Source of the DNA: Ciceribacter thiooxidans
GTDB taxonomy: Bacteria > Pseudomonadota > Alphaproteobacteria > Rhizobiales > Rhizobiaceae
Assembly: GCF_014126615.1 (NCBI RefSeq)
Contig: NZ_CP059896.1
Span: forward strand, 1,994,501-2,058,500
Length of the DNA: 64,000 nt
Reading direction: 5' to 3'
The translations under genes and the position numbers were made by a program. A model generated the notes under the pieces. It had not been told where the DNA came from, searched no databases, and worked only from the letters and a program-made list of their open reading frames with translations. Of the stretch, positions 29,913 to 40,405 are shown piece after piece (positions within the stretch are counted from its first letter, which is position 1; each line of letters opens with the position of its first letter).

Positions 29913-30171
29913 GGCTCACTCCTTACTCTTTATGTTTTTATTTTGTTCCGTGTTTGTTCTCTTGTCAACCCAAAAAGGGTCATATACTTCCATTCACGAT
30001 GCGAATGCGCTGGAACATAGAGGAAACGCAGCAGACGGTGCGGTCGGCCGCATCGCTTTGCCCGGCGCCGCAGAGTTCAGACAGGATAGATGAGGGTGGT
30101 AACCGTCAGAGCCCGGTGCGCCGCATGACATGCATCGGCCGGGGCCTTCGTCAGATCTCGGCCCGAAGTCG
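29913..30171. other. Intergenic region between the SOS peptide and lolD
   Basis: Apart from the SOS promoter at 29940-29968, nothing with gene character was seen. The short frames here lack ribosome sites and coding bias. Confidence 0.5.
29940..29968 (-). promoter_or_regulatory. SOS promoter of the 28-residue peptide, with LexA box
   Basis: -35 TTGACA (29968-29963), 17-base spacer, -10 CAAAAT (29945-29940). The LexA box GAAC-AAACACG-GAAC (29959-29945) occupies the spacer and touches the -10, the classic position for repression. Transcription would start near 29933, leaving a 20-base leader with a strong ribosome site. Confidence 0.85.
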
Positions 30172-30873
<702 letters not shown>

Positions 30874-30875
30874 CC

Positions 30876-32183
30876 TTATTCGTATCGGAGGGCTTGCACG
30901 GGGTCGAGCCGCGAGGCGCGCCAGGCAGGGAAGAGCGTCGCAATGAAGGAGAGCGTCAGCGCCATGATGACGACGGACATCGTCTCGCCGACGTTCATGT
31001 CCGCCGGAAGCTGGCTGAGGAAATAGAGTTCGGGATCGAAGAGCACCGTGCCGCTCACCCAGGAGAAGAAGCTGCGGATCGATTCGATGTTGAGACAGAC
31101 GACGACGCCCAGCGCCACGCCGGCGAAGGTGCCGGTGACGCCGATCGCGGCACCCGTCATGAAGAAGATGCGCATGATCGAGCCGGAGGTTGCACCCATG
31201 GTGCGCAGGATCGCGATGTCGCTCCCCTTGTCCTTCACCAGCATGATGAGGCCCGAGATGATGTTGAGCGCCGCGACCAGCACGATCAGCGTCAGGATCA
31301 TGAACATGACGTTGCGCTCCACCTGCAGGGCGGAAAAGAAGGTCTGGTTGCGCTGGCGCCAGTCGGTGATGAAGATCTGCCGGCCGGCCGCTTCCTCGAC
31401 CTTTGGCCGCAGTTCGTCGACCATGTCCGGGTCGTCGACGAAGAGTTCGATCGACTGAACGATGCCTTCGGCATTGAAATAGAGCTGCGCCTCCTCGAGC
31501 GGCATGTAGATGATCGAGGCATCGTATTCCGACATGCCGATCTCGAAGATGCCGGAGACGGTGTAGGACTTCACCCGCGGATTGACACCGAGCGGTGTCA
31601 CGTCCCCCTCGGGCGAGACGAGCGTGATGGAATCGCCGGCGGTGAGTCCGAGTTCGTTCGCCATGCGCGAACCGATCAGAACGCCCTGCCCCGCGGCAAA
31701 GCCGACCATGTCGCCGGCGCGGATGTTGTTCGAGACGGTCTTGAGCTTGGTGAGGTCGTCGGCGCGGATGCCGCGCACCAGCGCGCCGGTGCCTGCCCCG
31801 CCGCGGCCCGACGCAAGGGTCTGCCCCTCGACGAGCGGCAGCGCCATCGTCACCCCGGCGATGCCGGAGAACTTGTCGGCGAGCTCCGCATAGTTGTCGA
31901 GCGGCCCGTCGACGGGCTGAATGATCATGTGACCGTTGATGCCGAGGATGCGCGAGATGAGCTCGGTGCGGAAGCCGTTCATCACCGCCATGACGATGAT
32001 GAGTGTTGCGACACCCAGCATGATGCCGATGAAGGAGAAGCCGGCGATCACCGAAATGAAGGCCTCCTTCCGCCGGGCGCGCAGGTAGCGCCAGGCGACG
32101 ATGCGCTCGAAGGCGGAGAACGGCCGCGCCGACGGGCTCGGGGTGACCTTGTCCGCCTCGCGGCCTTCGACTGCGCTTGTCAT
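30876..32183 (-). CDS. lolE: Lipoprotein-releasing ABC transporter permease LolC/LolE
   Basis: A 435-residue inner-membrane permease with the MacB/FtsX layout: one N-terminal transmembrane helix (about residues 38-62), a large periplasmic domain, and three C-terminal helices (starting near 290, 340 and 400). Alphaproteobacteria usually carry one such permease acting as a homodimer, so LolC and LolE cannot be told apart here. It lies directly upstream of lolD and 20 bases after proS. Confidence 0.93.
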   Translation of the reverse strand: MTSAVEGREADKVTPSPSARPFSAFERIVAWRYLRARRKEAFISVIAGFSFIGIMLGVATLIIVMAVMNGFRTELISRILGINGHMIIQPVDGPLDNYAELADKFSGIAGVTMALPLVEGQTLASGRGGAGTGALVRGIRADDLTKLKTVSNNIRAGDMVGFAAGQGVLIGSRMANELGLTAGDSITLVSPEGDVTPLGVNPRVKSYTVSGIFEIGMSEYDASIIYMPLEEAQLYFNAEGIVQSIELFVDDPDMVDELRPKVEEAAGRQIFITDWRQRNQTFFSALQVERNVMFMILTLIVLVAALNIISGLIMLVKDKGSDIAILRTMGATSGSIMRIFFMTGAAIGVTGTFAGVALGVVVCLNIESIRSFFSWVSGTVLFDPELYFLSQLPADMNVGETMSVVIMALTLSFIATLFPAWRASRLDPVQALRYE

Positions 32184-32203
32184 CTCGCCTCCTCGACCGG
32201 CAA

Positions 32204-33526
32204 TCAGCCGACCAGCTTGTTGATGGCTGCCTCGACCGTCATCGTTTCACGCGCGCCGGTCTTGCGGTCCTTGAGCTCGACCTCGCCGTTGGCGACCGAA
32301 CGTGGGCCGGCAATGACCTGAACGGGAACGCCGATGAGATCCGCCGTGGCGAACTTGGTGCCGGCGCGATCGTCGGTGTCATCGAGCAGCACGTCCTTGC
32401 CGGCGTTCGAAAGCGCAGCGTAGATCGCGTCACAGGTGGCGTCGCAGGCCGCATCGCCGGCCTTCATGTTGATCACGACGGCATCAAAGGGCGCGACCGA
32501 GGCCGGCCAGATGATGCCGGTGTCGTCGTGCGAGGCTTCGATGATCGCCGGAACGAGGCGGGTCGGGCCGATGCCGTAGGATCCCATGTGAACGGTATGC
32601 TCCTTGCCGTCGGGGCCCTGAACCTTGGCGCCCATCGGCTCGGAATACTTGGTACCGAAGTAGAAAATATGGCCGACCTCGATACCGCGGGCGGAAAGGC
32701 GCTCACCTTCCGGAACGGCGGCAAAGGCCGCCTCGTCATGCATTTCGGAGGTGGCGGCGTAGAGCGAGGTCCACTTGTCGAAGATCGCCTGCAGGCCCCG
32801 CACATCGTCGAAGTCAGTGTCGGCGCCGGGAATGTCGAAGTCGACGAAATCCTTGTGGCAGAAGACCTCCGACTCGCCGGTCTCGGCGAGGATGATGAAT
32901 TCGTGGCTGTGATTGCCGCCGATCGGGCCGGTATCGGCGCGCATCGGGATCGCCCGCAGCCCGAGCCGGTCGAAGGTGCGCAGATAGGCCGCGAACATCT
33001 TGTTGTAGGAGTGCACCGCCGCTTCCATGGTGAGGTCGAAGGAATAGGCGTCCTTCATCATGAACTCGCGCGAGCGCATGGTCCCGAAGCGAGGACGGAT
33101 CTCGTCGCGGAACTTCAACTGGATATGGTAGAGGTTCAGCGGCAGGTCCTTGTAGGACTTGACGTAGGAGCGGAAGATATCGGTGACCATCTCCTCATTC
33201 GTCGGGCCATAGAGCATCGGCCGGTCCTGGCGGTCCTTGATGCGCAACATCTCCTTGCCGTAGTCGTCATAACGGCCGCTCTCCTGCCAGAGCTCTGCCG
33301 ACTGCAGCGTCGGCATCAGGATTTCGATGGCGCCGGCGCGGTTCTGCTCCTCGCGGATGATCTTGTTGACCTTGTCGAGCACGCGCTTGCCCAGCGGCAG
33401 CCAGGAATAGATCCCCTGGCTCTGCTGGCGGACCATGCCCGCGCGCAGCATCAGGCGATGCGAGACGATCTCCGCTTCCTTGGGATTTTCCTTGAGGATG
33501 GGCATGAAGTAGCGTGACAGACGCAT
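32204..33526 (-). CDS. proS: Prolyl-tRNA synthetase, short type
   Basis: ProRS (440 residues) is a class II synthetase charging tRNA-Pro. Motif 2 ([21 protein letters not shown]) and motif 3 ([14 protein letters not shown]) are seen. It is the alphaproteobacterial form that lacks the editing (INS) domain of the 570-residue E. coli enzyme, so it cannot clear Ala-tRNA-Pro itself. The anticodon-binding domain occupies the last 100 residues. It leads the proS-lolE-lolD run. Confidence 0.96.
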   Translation of the reverse strand: MRLSRYFMPILKENPKEAEIVSHRLMLRAGMVRQQSQGIYSWLPLGKRVLDKVNKIIREEQNRAGAIEILMPTLQSAELWQESGRYDDYGKEMLRIKDRQDRPMLYGPTNEEMVTDIFRSYVKSYKDLPLNLYHIQLKFRDEIRPRFGTMRSREFMMKDAYSFDLTMEAAVHSYNKMFAAYLRTFDRLGLRAIPMRADTGPIGGNHSHEFIILAETGESEVFCHKDFVDFDIPGADTDFDDVRGLQAIFDKWTSLYAATSEMHDEAAFAAVPEGERLSARGIEVGHIFYFGTKYSEPMGAKVQGPDGKEHTVHMGSYGIGPTRLVPAIIEASHDDTGIIWPASVAPFDAVVINMKAGDAACDATCDAIYAALSNAGKDVLLDDTDDRAGTKFATADLIGVPVQVIAGPRSVANGEVELKDRKTGARETMTVEAAINKLVG

Positions 33527-33803
33527 AACGAATTCCAGACAGGTAATGGCGCCCGCGCATTTTTCGCGGAATCAGCCGTGACAACGGTTGGTGTGGCTGC
33601 GTTCATAGCTGTTTCCGCAGGGGAAGAAAACCCGCAACCCGCCAGCCGCCCGACGTGCTTGCCGACAGGCACCCTCGCCCGTCACAGGCCCCGCCCGCGA
33701 GGCTTGCGCCGGTCGTCGCGAGGCCGATTTGGGGCTCTCGGCCTGCGACATTTGGACATCATCAAATTTTTTCGCGAACTGTAGCAAAAATACAAAAATT
33801 CGG
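33527..33803. other. Intergenic region upstream of proS
   Basis: The proS leader. No coding frame or clear hairpin was recognised. The stretch at 33760-33800 is markedly AT-rich compared with its surroundings and adjoins the promoter of the candidate sRNA. Confidence 0.4.
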
Positions 33804-33832
33804 CGTGACAACGTTTAAACTTTGGGCTAGCG
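33804..33832 (+). promoter_or_regulatory. Putative promoter of candidate sRNA
   Basis: CGTGAC (33804) and CTAGCG (33827), 17 bases apart, resemble the rhizobial sigma-70 pattern CTTGAC-N17-CTATAT. Transcription would start near 33839 and read into the terminator at 33961. Confidence 0.4.
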
Positions 33833-33838
33833 TGAGCC

Positions 33839-33987
33839 CACAAAACAGGCAGGGAGCTTAAATTCTTGCCGTACTCGCGGTTAAATCTTGGGAGGATCAG
33901 ATCTTTGGCGCGCTCGTTCGCTGCCCCGTAACAGGTTAAGGATCACGCGATACTTTCAAACAAGGTCATACGACCTTGTTTTTTTTT
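33839..33987 (+). ncRNA. Candidate orphan small RNA
   Basis: An intergenic plus-strand transcript of about 150 bases is suggested by a promoter-like pair at one end and a textbook terminator at the other (arms CAAGGTC and GACCTTG around ATAC, then nine T; 33961-33987). No protein-coding gene precedes the terminator on this strand: proS points away and DUF1467 is on the other strand. It contains GGGAGGATC, a purine-rich stretch. No known RNA family was recognised. Confidence 0.55.
33961..33987 (+). terminator. Strong intrinsic terminator
   Basis: A perfect 7-bp stem with tetraloop ATAC and a run of nine T. It has no upstream coding gene on the plus strand, which is the main evidence for an RNA gene here. 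Confidence 0.9.
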
Positions 33988-34071
33988 GCTTTCAGCACAG
34001 CAAGATCGAGTCGGGCACGGCCGAAAGCCTGCCCACGGCGGGTGTCAAGATCACCTCGGACGGACGTCCCC

Positions 34072-34341
34072 TCACTCGAAGCGCGGCATGATCTGCGGCA
34101 GGCTGTCGACACTGATGCCGAAATAGGTCGAGGCGATGAACCAGGCCGCATAAATAGCACCCGAGATGACCGTCGTCAGCAGGACGACCCGCCCCCCGCG
34201 GAACCGCGCCGGCGCGCTGCCGACGCTGCCCGGCACCACGTCCTTCTCCTCGTCCTGCGTCTTCAGACCGATCGGCAAAACGGCGAACAGGGTGATCCAC
34301 CAGATGATGAAGTAGACGGCAAAGGACGAGAGAAAGGGCAT
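34072..34341 (-). CDS. DUF1467 family membrane protein
   Basis: An 89-residue protein with two transmembrane helices (about 7-25 and 53-73), joined by a loop containing LPIGLKTQDEEKDVVPGSV. This is the DUF1467 pattern, a small alphaproteobacterial family of unknown function often found next to the methylmalonyl-CoA epimerase and proS genes, as here. Confidence 0.88.
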   Translation of the reverse strand: MPFLSSFAVYFIIWWITLFAVLPIGLKTQDEEKDVVPGSVGSAPARFRGGRVVLLTTVISGAIYAAWFIASTYFGISVDSLPQIMPRFE

Positions 34342-34496
34342 GTCGAGAACTCCGGGACACCCGCCCGGGTGTCGTCATTTTTCCAGCCGCGGCACGCCGC
34401 GTCGGCACCTTATAGCCGAACCGGCAGCGTGCACAAACCCCGCCCCCGACGATCGCCGAAACAAGCCGCTCTCGCCGTCCCGCGACGATGCAGGGA

Positions 34497-34901
34497 TCAG
34501 AGCTGTTCGAGCTCGATCAGCGTTCCGTTGAAATCCTTGGGATGCAGGAAGAGCACCGGCTTGCCGTGTGCGCCGGTCTTCGGCTCGCCGCTGCCGAGCA
34601 CGCGCGCACCCTTTTCCGTCAGCCGGTCGCGAGCGACGAGAATGTCATCGACCTCGTAGCAGATGTGGTGCATGCCGCCGGAAGGGTTCTTGGCGAGGAA
34701 GGCCGCGATCGGCGAGTCGGTGCCGAGCGGTTCGAGAAGCTCGATCTTGGTGTTCGGCAGTTTCACGAAGACGACCGTGACGCCATGCTCCGGCAGCGAT
34801 TGAGGCGCAGAGACGGCGGCGCCCAGCGTATCGCGATAGGAAGCCGTCGCGGCCTCAAGATCCGGTACGGCGATGGCGACATGATTGACCCGTCCAAGCA
34901 T
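34497..34901 (-). CDS. mce: Methylmalonyl-CoA epimerase
   Basis: A 134-residue vicinal-oxygen-chelate protein that interconverts (S)- and (R)-methylmalonyl-CoA, feeding propionyl-CoA carbon into succinyl-CoA. Metal ligands fit His in RVNHVAIAVPDL, His in GMHHICYEVDD and Glu in GTLIELEQL at the C terminus. The length is normal. The mutase and propionyl-CoA carboxylase genes are not in the window. Confidence 0.93.
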   Translation of the reverse strand: MLGRVNHVAIAVPDLEAATASYRDTLGAAVSAPQSLPEHGVTVVFVKLPNTKIELLEPLGTDSPIAAFLAKNPSGGMHHICYEVDDILVARDRLTEKGARVLGSGEPKTGAHGKPVLFLHPKDFNGTLIELEQL

Positions 34902-34980
34902 GGAACACTCCCCTAGCGGCCGAACGACACAACGGGTTCGAATGCGGCGGACCCTATACCGAGAACCGCTCGTCCGTCAC

Positions 34981-36648
34981 TCAGACTTTCGTCACGAAAA
35001 CCGTCACCACCGGCTTCTTGCCCCAGGCCTCGTTGGCGGCGGCACGGACGGCGCGACGGATACTCTCGCGCACGAGTTCCAGGTCCTTGCGCCGCACCCG
35101 CGGAATGCTCTCGACCGCACCGAGAATGGCGTCATAGAGGGCGTCCTCCATGTCCTCGCCCTCCTCGTCGACTTCCGGCAGCCCGCAGGCGACGACATCC
35201 GGATCGCCAAGGAAATCGTAACGGCTGTCGAGCAGCACATTGACCGAGACATGGCCGACATAGGAGAGCTTGCGGCGCTCGCCGATCCCCATCTCCTCGA
35301 AATCGCCGACGAGCTTGCCGTCCTTGTAGACGCGGCCGAACGGCGCACGGTCGATCACCTCGGCCGGACCGGGTGCCAGGCGCAGGATGTCGCCGTTGCG
35401 CACCTTCGGAACGGTGTTGACGCCGGCCTGCTGCGCGAGTTCCGCCTGCGCGGTCAGATGTGCCGCCTCTCCGTGCACCGGCACGACCATTTGCGGCCGC
35501 GTCCATTCGTACATCTGCAGAAGCTCGTTGCGCCGCGGATGGCCGGAGACATGCACCAGCGCCTCGCTGTCGGTGACGATATGCAGGCCCTGGTCGACCA
35601 GGCCGTTCTTGATGTCCTGGATCGCCTTCTCGTTGCCCGGGATCGTGCGCGAGGAAAAGACGACCGTGTCACCTGCTGCGAAGGCGACGTTGCGCATCTC
35701 GTCACGGGCGATCTTGGCGAGCGCTGCCCGCGGTTCGCCCTGACTGCCGGTCAGGATAACGACCACCTTGTCGCGCGGAATGTAGCCGAACTCGTCTTCT
35801 GCGATGAACGGCTTCACACCTTCCATCAGCCCGACATCGGCAGCGACGGCAACGACGCGCTTCAGCGAACTGCCGAGCAGGAGAACCTCGCGGCCGGCCG
35901 CCTCCGCGGCCTGCGCAATCGAGCGGATGCGCCCGACATTCGACGAGAAGGTGGTGATCGCGACACGGCCTTCCGCCGTCTCGATAATCTGGCGCAGACC
36001 GTCGGACACCTGCTGCTCGGACGGAGACACGCCATCACGCATGGCGTTGGTGCTGTCGCACATCAGCGCCAGCACGCCCTCGTCGCCAAGCTCGCGGAAA
36101 CGCGTTTCGTCGGTCAGCGGCCCGAGCGAGGGCGCATGGTCGATCTTCCAGTCGCCGGTGTGGATCACGTTGCCGAGCGGCGTGCGGATCACCAGCGACA
36201 TCGGTTCGGGAATGGAGTGGTTGACGCCGACCGCCTCGATGCTGAACGGCCCGACATTGATCCGGTCGCCCGCCTTGAACGGGGTCACCGGAATGTCGGC
36301 GCGCCCACCCTCGTAGTCGCGCTTGGCTTCCAGCATACCGGCGGTGAAGCCCGAGGCGTAGACCGGAACGTTGAGGCCCGGCCAGACGTCGTTCAGACCG
36401 CCGTAGTGGTCCTCATGGGCATGGGTGATGATGATGGCCTTGAGATTGCGCTTCTGCGCCTCGACAAAGCGGATGTCGGGCAGCACGAGGTCGACGCCCG
36501 GCAGATCCGGCCCGGGGAAGGTCACCCCGCAGTCGACCATGATCCATTGGCGGTTCGACGGCGTTCCATAGCCGTATAGTGCGAGGTTCATGCCGATCTC
36601 GCCGACGCCGCCGAGCGGCAGGAACACCAATTCTTCTTTCTTTGCCAT
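34981..36648 (-). CDS. rnj: Ribonuclease J
   Basis: RNase J (555 residues) is a metallo-beta-lactamase/beta-CASP nuclease with 5'-exonuclease and endonuclease activity in RNA processing. The zinc motif THAHEDHYGG lies near residue 75, and beta-CASP motifs appear as CDSTNAMRDG and the HVSGHPRR histidines. The start at 36648 follows AAGGGAAG; a TTG seven codons upstream is less likely. It follows birA closely. Confidence 0.95.
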   Translation of the reverse strand: MAKKEELVFLPLGGVGEIGMNLALYGYGTPSNRQWIMVDCGVTFPGPDLPGVDLVLPDIRFVEAQKRNLKAIIITHAHEDHYGGLNDVWPGLNVPVYASGFTAGMLEAKRDYEGGRADIPVTPFKAGDRINVGPFSIEAVGVNHSIPEPMSLVIRTPLGNVIHTGDWKIDHAPSLGPLTDETRFRELGDEGVLALMCDSTNAMRDGVSPSEQQVSDGLRQIIETAEGRVAITTFSSNVGRIRSIAQAAEAAGREVLLLGSSLKRVVAVAADVGLMEGVKPFIAEDEFGYIPRDKVVVILTGSQGEPRAALAKIARDEMRNVAFAAGDTVVFSSRTIPGNEKAIQDIKNGLVDQGLHIVTDSEALVHVSGHPRRNELLQMYEWTRPQMVVPVHGEAAHLTAQAELAQQAGVNTVPKVRNGDILRLAPGPAEVIDRAPFGRVYKDGKLVGDFEEMGIGERRKLSYVGHVSVNVLLDSRYDFLGDPDVVACGLPEVDEEGEDMEDALYDAILGAVESIPRVRRKDLELVRESIRRAVRAAANEAWGKKPVVTVFVTKV

Positions 36649-36665
36649 TCTTCCCTTGTACCAGT

Positions 36666-37433
36666 TCAACCAAAGAACACATCACCGGCCGCGATCGCCA
36701 TCTGCCCTTCCGGGCCGCGATCGAGCAGGAGATAGCCTTTATCATCAATTCCTGCAAAGTAACCGGAAATCGACCGGTCCGGCAGGTTGACCGTTATTTT
36801 TTCGCCGATGCCGCAGGCGTGCCGGCGCCAGCGTTCGACGACCGCTGCCGTTCCTCGCCCCGCGTCCCAGAGGTTCAGCACCGCGGCCATGGACGAGAAC
36901 AATCTGGCGAAGAGTTCTTCCGGCGAACCCGACACGCCGTGCTCCGAAAGCGAGGTGACGGGATAGGCCGTACCCTCCGGTTTCCGGATCATGTTGATGC
37001 CGATGCCGATCGCAATGGCGTGCCGGCCGTCCGGCATCGCCTCCCCTTCCAGAAGGATGCCGCAGGTCTTCGCCCGGCCGATCAGGATGTCGTTCGGCCA
37101 CTTGATCTCGAGCGGCGGCGCGTCGCTCGGCAGTACGGCGCGGATCGCGTCGTGCACGGCAAGCGCAACGGCGAGCGGCAGCGAGGAGATGTGCTCCATC
37201 GGCGCCGCATCGACCAGCAGCAGCGACGCGTAGAGGTTTCCTGGTTCGGAGACCCATGCCCTGCCGCGGCGGCCGCGACCGCCCGTCTGGCTTTCGGCCG
37301 TCAGCCACAGAAAACCGGAATCGCCCGCGCGAGCGCGGGCGAGACATTCACTGTTGGTGGAGGCGAGGACGCGATGCGCCTCGTGCCGGAAGTCGTCGAC
37401 CGACAACCGGCGGCCCGTGCCGCGGCCGCTCAA
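36666..37433 (-). CDS. birA: Biotin--[acetyl-CoA-carboxylase] ligase
   Basis: A 255-residue biotin protein ligase that attaches biotin to carboxylases via biotinyl-AMP. The nucleotide-binding loop is [15 protein letters not shown] near residue 65, and the KWPNDI motif near 125 is conserved. It lacks the N-terminal helix-turn-helix of E. coli BirA, so it is not expected to repress biotin genes. The start is TTG and overlaps the nuoN stop (TTGA), which ties it to the nuo operon. Confidence 0.94.
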   Translation of the reverse strand: MSGRGTGRRLSVDDFRHEAHRVLASTNSECLARARAGDSGFLWLTAESQTGGRGRRGRAWVSEPGNLYASLLLVDAAPMEHISSLPLAVALAVHDAIRAVLPSDAPPLEIKWPNDILIGRAKTCGILLEGEAMPDGRHAIAIGIGINMIRKPEGTAYPVTSLSEHGVSGSPEELFARLFSSMAAVLNLWDAGRGTAAVVERWRRHACGIGEKITVNLPDRSISGYFAGIDDKGYLLLDRGPEGQMAIAAGDVFFG

Positions 37434-38875
37434 TAGAAGAGGGTCTTGGCTGCGGCCTCGGCCATGACGTCGAGCGGACCACCGACCAGCAGATAGCCGA
37501 CGACGAAGAGGCCGGACAGACCGAAGACCAGGCGAAGTTCGCCGGCGATGCGGGTGAACTCGACCTTCGCGTCATCGAACCACATGACCTTCACGACGCG
37601 CAGGTAATAGTAGGCACCGACGACCGACGAGAGCACGCCGATGATGGCGAGGCCGTAGAGCTGCGCCTCGACGGCTGCGACGAAGACGAAGTACTTCGCG
37701 AAGAAGCCGGCGAGCGGCGGGATGCCGGCGAGCGAGAACATCAGCGCACTCAGCACCACGGCCATGAACGGCTTGGTGGTGGAAAGGCCGGCGAGATCGT
37801 CGACGTTCTCGACATTGCCGCCTTCCTTGACGCGCATCGCCATGATGCAGGCGAAGGTGCCGAGCGTGGTGATCAGATAGATCGCCAGGTAGATGATGAC
37901 GCCCGTGACGCCCGTCTTCGAACCGGCAGCAAGGCCGACGAGCGCGTAGCCCATGTGGCCGATCGAGGAATAGGCCATCAGTCGCTTGATGTTGCGCTGG
38001 CCGATCGCGGCGAACGAGCCGAGCAGCATCGAGGCGATCGAGATGAAGACGACAACCTGCTGCCATTCGACGAAGATCGGCTGGAAGGCGCCGATCACGA
38101 GGCGGACGAAGATCGCCATCGCACCGATCTTCGGGGCGGCGGCGAGGAAGGCGGTGACCGGTGTCGGCGCACCTTCGTAGACGTCCGGCGTCCACATGTG
38201 GAACGGAACGGCGGAAATCTTGAACGCGAGTCCGGCGAGGATGAAGACGAGGCCGAAGATAAGGCCGAGCTGCGGCTTGCCCGCCATCAGGACCTTGGCG
38301 ATCTCGTCGAAGCCGGTGTTGCCGGTGAAACCGTAGACGAGCGACATGCCGTAGAGCAGCATGCCGGACGACAGTGCGCCGAGAACGAAGTACTTCAGAC
38401 CGGCTTCCGTGGAACGCAGGCTGTCACGGTTGATCGCGGCGACGACGTAGAGTGCCAGCGACTGCAGTTCCAGCGACAGATAGAGCGAGATGAGATCGTT
38501 TGCCGAAATCATCAGCATGATGCCCAGCGTCGCCAGCACCAAGAGGACCGGGAATTCGAAACGATCGAGGTGGTCGAAGCGGGCATGGCCGACCGCCATG
38601 ATCATCGCCGTCACCGAACCGATCAGCGCGAGAACCTTCATGAAGCGGGCATAGCCATCCGCCAGATAGGCACCGCCGAAGGCGGAACCTTCCCCGGGTA
38701 TCAGCACCATCCACAGGCCCGAGGCGATCAGCAGCGCCACGGCAAGTCCGGTCACCGTCGGCGTGGACTTGTCTCCGGAGAATACGCCAACCATCAGCAG
38801 CACCAGGGCACCGACCGCGAGGATCAGTTCCGGTGTGACGAGATGCAGGCTTGCAACGAGTGTTTCAGCGTTCAT
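37430..38875 (-). CDS. nuoN: NADH-quinone oxidoreductase subunit N
   Basis: NuoN (481 residues) is one of three antiporter-like proton-pumping subunits in the membrane arm of complex I, with about 14 transmembrane helices. Conserved lysine and glutamate residues of the proton half-channels are placed in typical contexts such as [13 protein letters not shown] and [19 protein letters not shown]. The ATG at 38875 was preferred to a TTG two codons upstream. It is the last nuo gene; birA overlaps its stop. Confidence 0.96.
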   Translation of the reverse strand: MNAETLVASLHLVTPELILAVGALVLLMVGVFSGDKSTPTVTGLAVALLIASGLWMVLIPGEGSAFGGAYLADGYARFMKVLALIGSVTAMIMAVGHARFDHLDRFEFPVLLVLATLGIMLMISANDLISLYLSLELQSLALYVVAAINRDSLRSTEAGLKYFVLGALSSGMLLYGMSLVYGFTGNTGFDEIAKVLMAGKPQLGLIFGLVFILAGLAFKISAVPFHMWTPDVYEGAPTPVTAFLAAAPKIGAMAIFVRLVIGAFQPIFVEWQQVVVFISIASMLLGSFAAIGQRNIKRLMAYSSIGHMGYALVGLAAGSKTGVTGVIIYLAIYLITTLGTFACIMAMRVKEGGNVENVDDLAGLSTTKPFMAVVLSALMFSLAGIPPLAGFFAKYFVFVAAVEAQLYGLAIIGVLSSVVGAYYYLRVVKVMWFDDAKVEFTRIAGELRLVFGLSGLFVVGYLLVGGPLDVMAEAAAKTLFY

Positions 38876-38893
38876 GTCCAAAGGGTCCTGTCG

Positions 38894-40405
38894 TCAATTC
38901 ACCGTGAGCGCAACGTTTTGCGCCGCCTGCAATGCAGCCGAATAGTTGTTCACCAGAAGCTCGACCGAAGCGGCCGTGGCATCGAAGATCGGAGCCGGAT
39001 AGACGCCGAAGAAGATGGTGAGCGCAATCAGCGGATAGAGAATGAACTTCTCGCGGAGCGAGAGGTCGAGCATGGCCTTCAGGCTTTCCTTCTCGAGCGC
39101 GCCGAACACGACCCGGCGATAGAGCCAGAGCGCGTAGGCGGCCGAGAGGATGACGCCGGTCGCGGCGAAGAGCGCAACCCAGGTATTGGCGCGGAAGACG
39201 CCGATCAGGGTCAGGAACTCGCCGATGAAGCCGGATGTGCCCGGAAGGCCGACATTCGCCATGGTGAAGACCATGAAGGCGACGGCGTATTTCGGCATGT
39301 TGTTCACAAGGCCACCATAGGCCGCGATCTCGCGGGTATGCAGGCGGTCGTAGATCACGCCGACGCAGAAGAAGAGAGCGGCCGACACGAAGCCGTGGCT
39401 CAGCATCTGGAAGATCGCGCCCTGCACGCCCTGCATGTTCGCCGCAAACGTACCCATGGTGACATAGCCCATGTGCGCGATCGACGAGTATGCGATCAGC
39501 TTCTTCATGTCCTCCTGCATCATCGCCACCAGCGAGGTGTAAATGATCGCGATCACCGACATGGTGTAGACGAGCGGCGCAAAATAGTCGGACGCCAGCG
39601 GGAACATCGGCAGCGAGAAGCGCAGGAGACCGTAGCCGCCGAGCTTCAGCAGGATGCCCGCAAGGATCATCGAGCCGGCCGTCGGTGCCTGCACGTGCGC
39701 ATCCGGAAGCCATGTGTGAACCGGCCACATCGGCATCTTCACCGCGAAGGAGGCGAAGAAGGCGAGCCATAGCCAGGTTTGCATCTGCGCCGGGAACTTG
39801 TGGGCGAGGAGCTGCGGGATGTCGGTCGTGCCGGCATCCCAGTACATCGCCATGATGGCGATCAGCATCAGCACCGAGCCGGCGAGCGTGTAGAGGAAGA
39901 ACTTGTAGGACGCGTAGACGCGATCCTTGCCACCCCAGACGCCGATGATGATGAACATCGGGATCAGGCCTGCCTCGAAGTAGACGTAGAACAGCACGAT
40001 GTCGAGCGCCACGAAAACCCCGATCATCAGGGTTTCGAGGAGCAGGAACGCAATCATGTAGTCCTTCAGGCGCTTCTCGACCGAGACCCAGCTCGCAAGG
40101 ATGCAGAAGGGCATGAGCAGCGTCGTCAGGATGACGAACAGCATCGAGATGCCGTCGACGCCGACGTGATACGAGATGCCGGTTCCGAGCCAGGCGTGCT
40201 TTTCCACCATCTGGAAGCCGGGGTTCGAGTTGTCGAAGCCGATCCAGATGAAGAGCGAGACGACGAAGGTGAAGACCGTCGTCAGCAGCGCCACGTTACG
40301 GATATTGCGGCGGCCGAGCGCCGTATCCTCCCGGGTCAGCAGGAGAAGCGCCACGCCGACCAGCGGCAGGAAGGTGACCGTTGTAAGAATGGGCCAATCG
40401 GTCAT
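38894..40405 (-). CDS. nuoM: NADH-quinone oxidoreductase subunit M
   Basis: NuoM (503 residues) is the middle antiporter-like subunit of complex I. About 14 hydrophobic helices and the family signatures [13 protein letters not shown] and [20 protein letters not shown] are visible, the former including the key glutamate. It starts where nuoL ends (1-base overlap) and lies 18 bases before nuoN. Confidence 0.97.
   Translation of the reverse strand: MTDWPILTTVTFLPLVGVALLLLTREDTALGRRNIRNVALLTTVFTFVVSLFIWIGFDNSNPGFQMVEKHAWLGTGISYHVGVDGISMLFVILTTLLMPFCILASWVSVEKRLKDYMIAFLLLETLMIGVFVALDIVLFYVYFEAGLIPMFIIIGVWGGKDRVYASYKFFLYTLAGSVLMLIAIMAMYWDAGTTDIPQLLAHKFPAQMQTWLWLAFFASFAVKMPMWPVHTWLPDAHVQAPTAGSMILAGILLKLGGYGLLRFSLPMFPLASDYFAPLVYTMSVIAIIYTSLVAMMQEDMKKLIAYSSIAHMGYVTMGTFAANMQGVQGAIFQMLSHGFVSAALFFCVGVIYDRLHTREIAAYGGLVNNMPKYAVAFMVFTMANVGLPGTSGFIGEFLTLIGVFRANTWVALFAATGVILSAAYALWLYRRVVFGALEKESLKAMLDLSLREKFILYPLIALTIFFGVYPAPIFDATAASVELLVNNYSAALQAAQNVALTVN

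Noticed and set aside
27630..30020. A 796-codon frame antisense to dnaE
   Set aside because: It mirrors dnaE codons and runs over the SOS peptide and its promoter. No protein family is recognisable.
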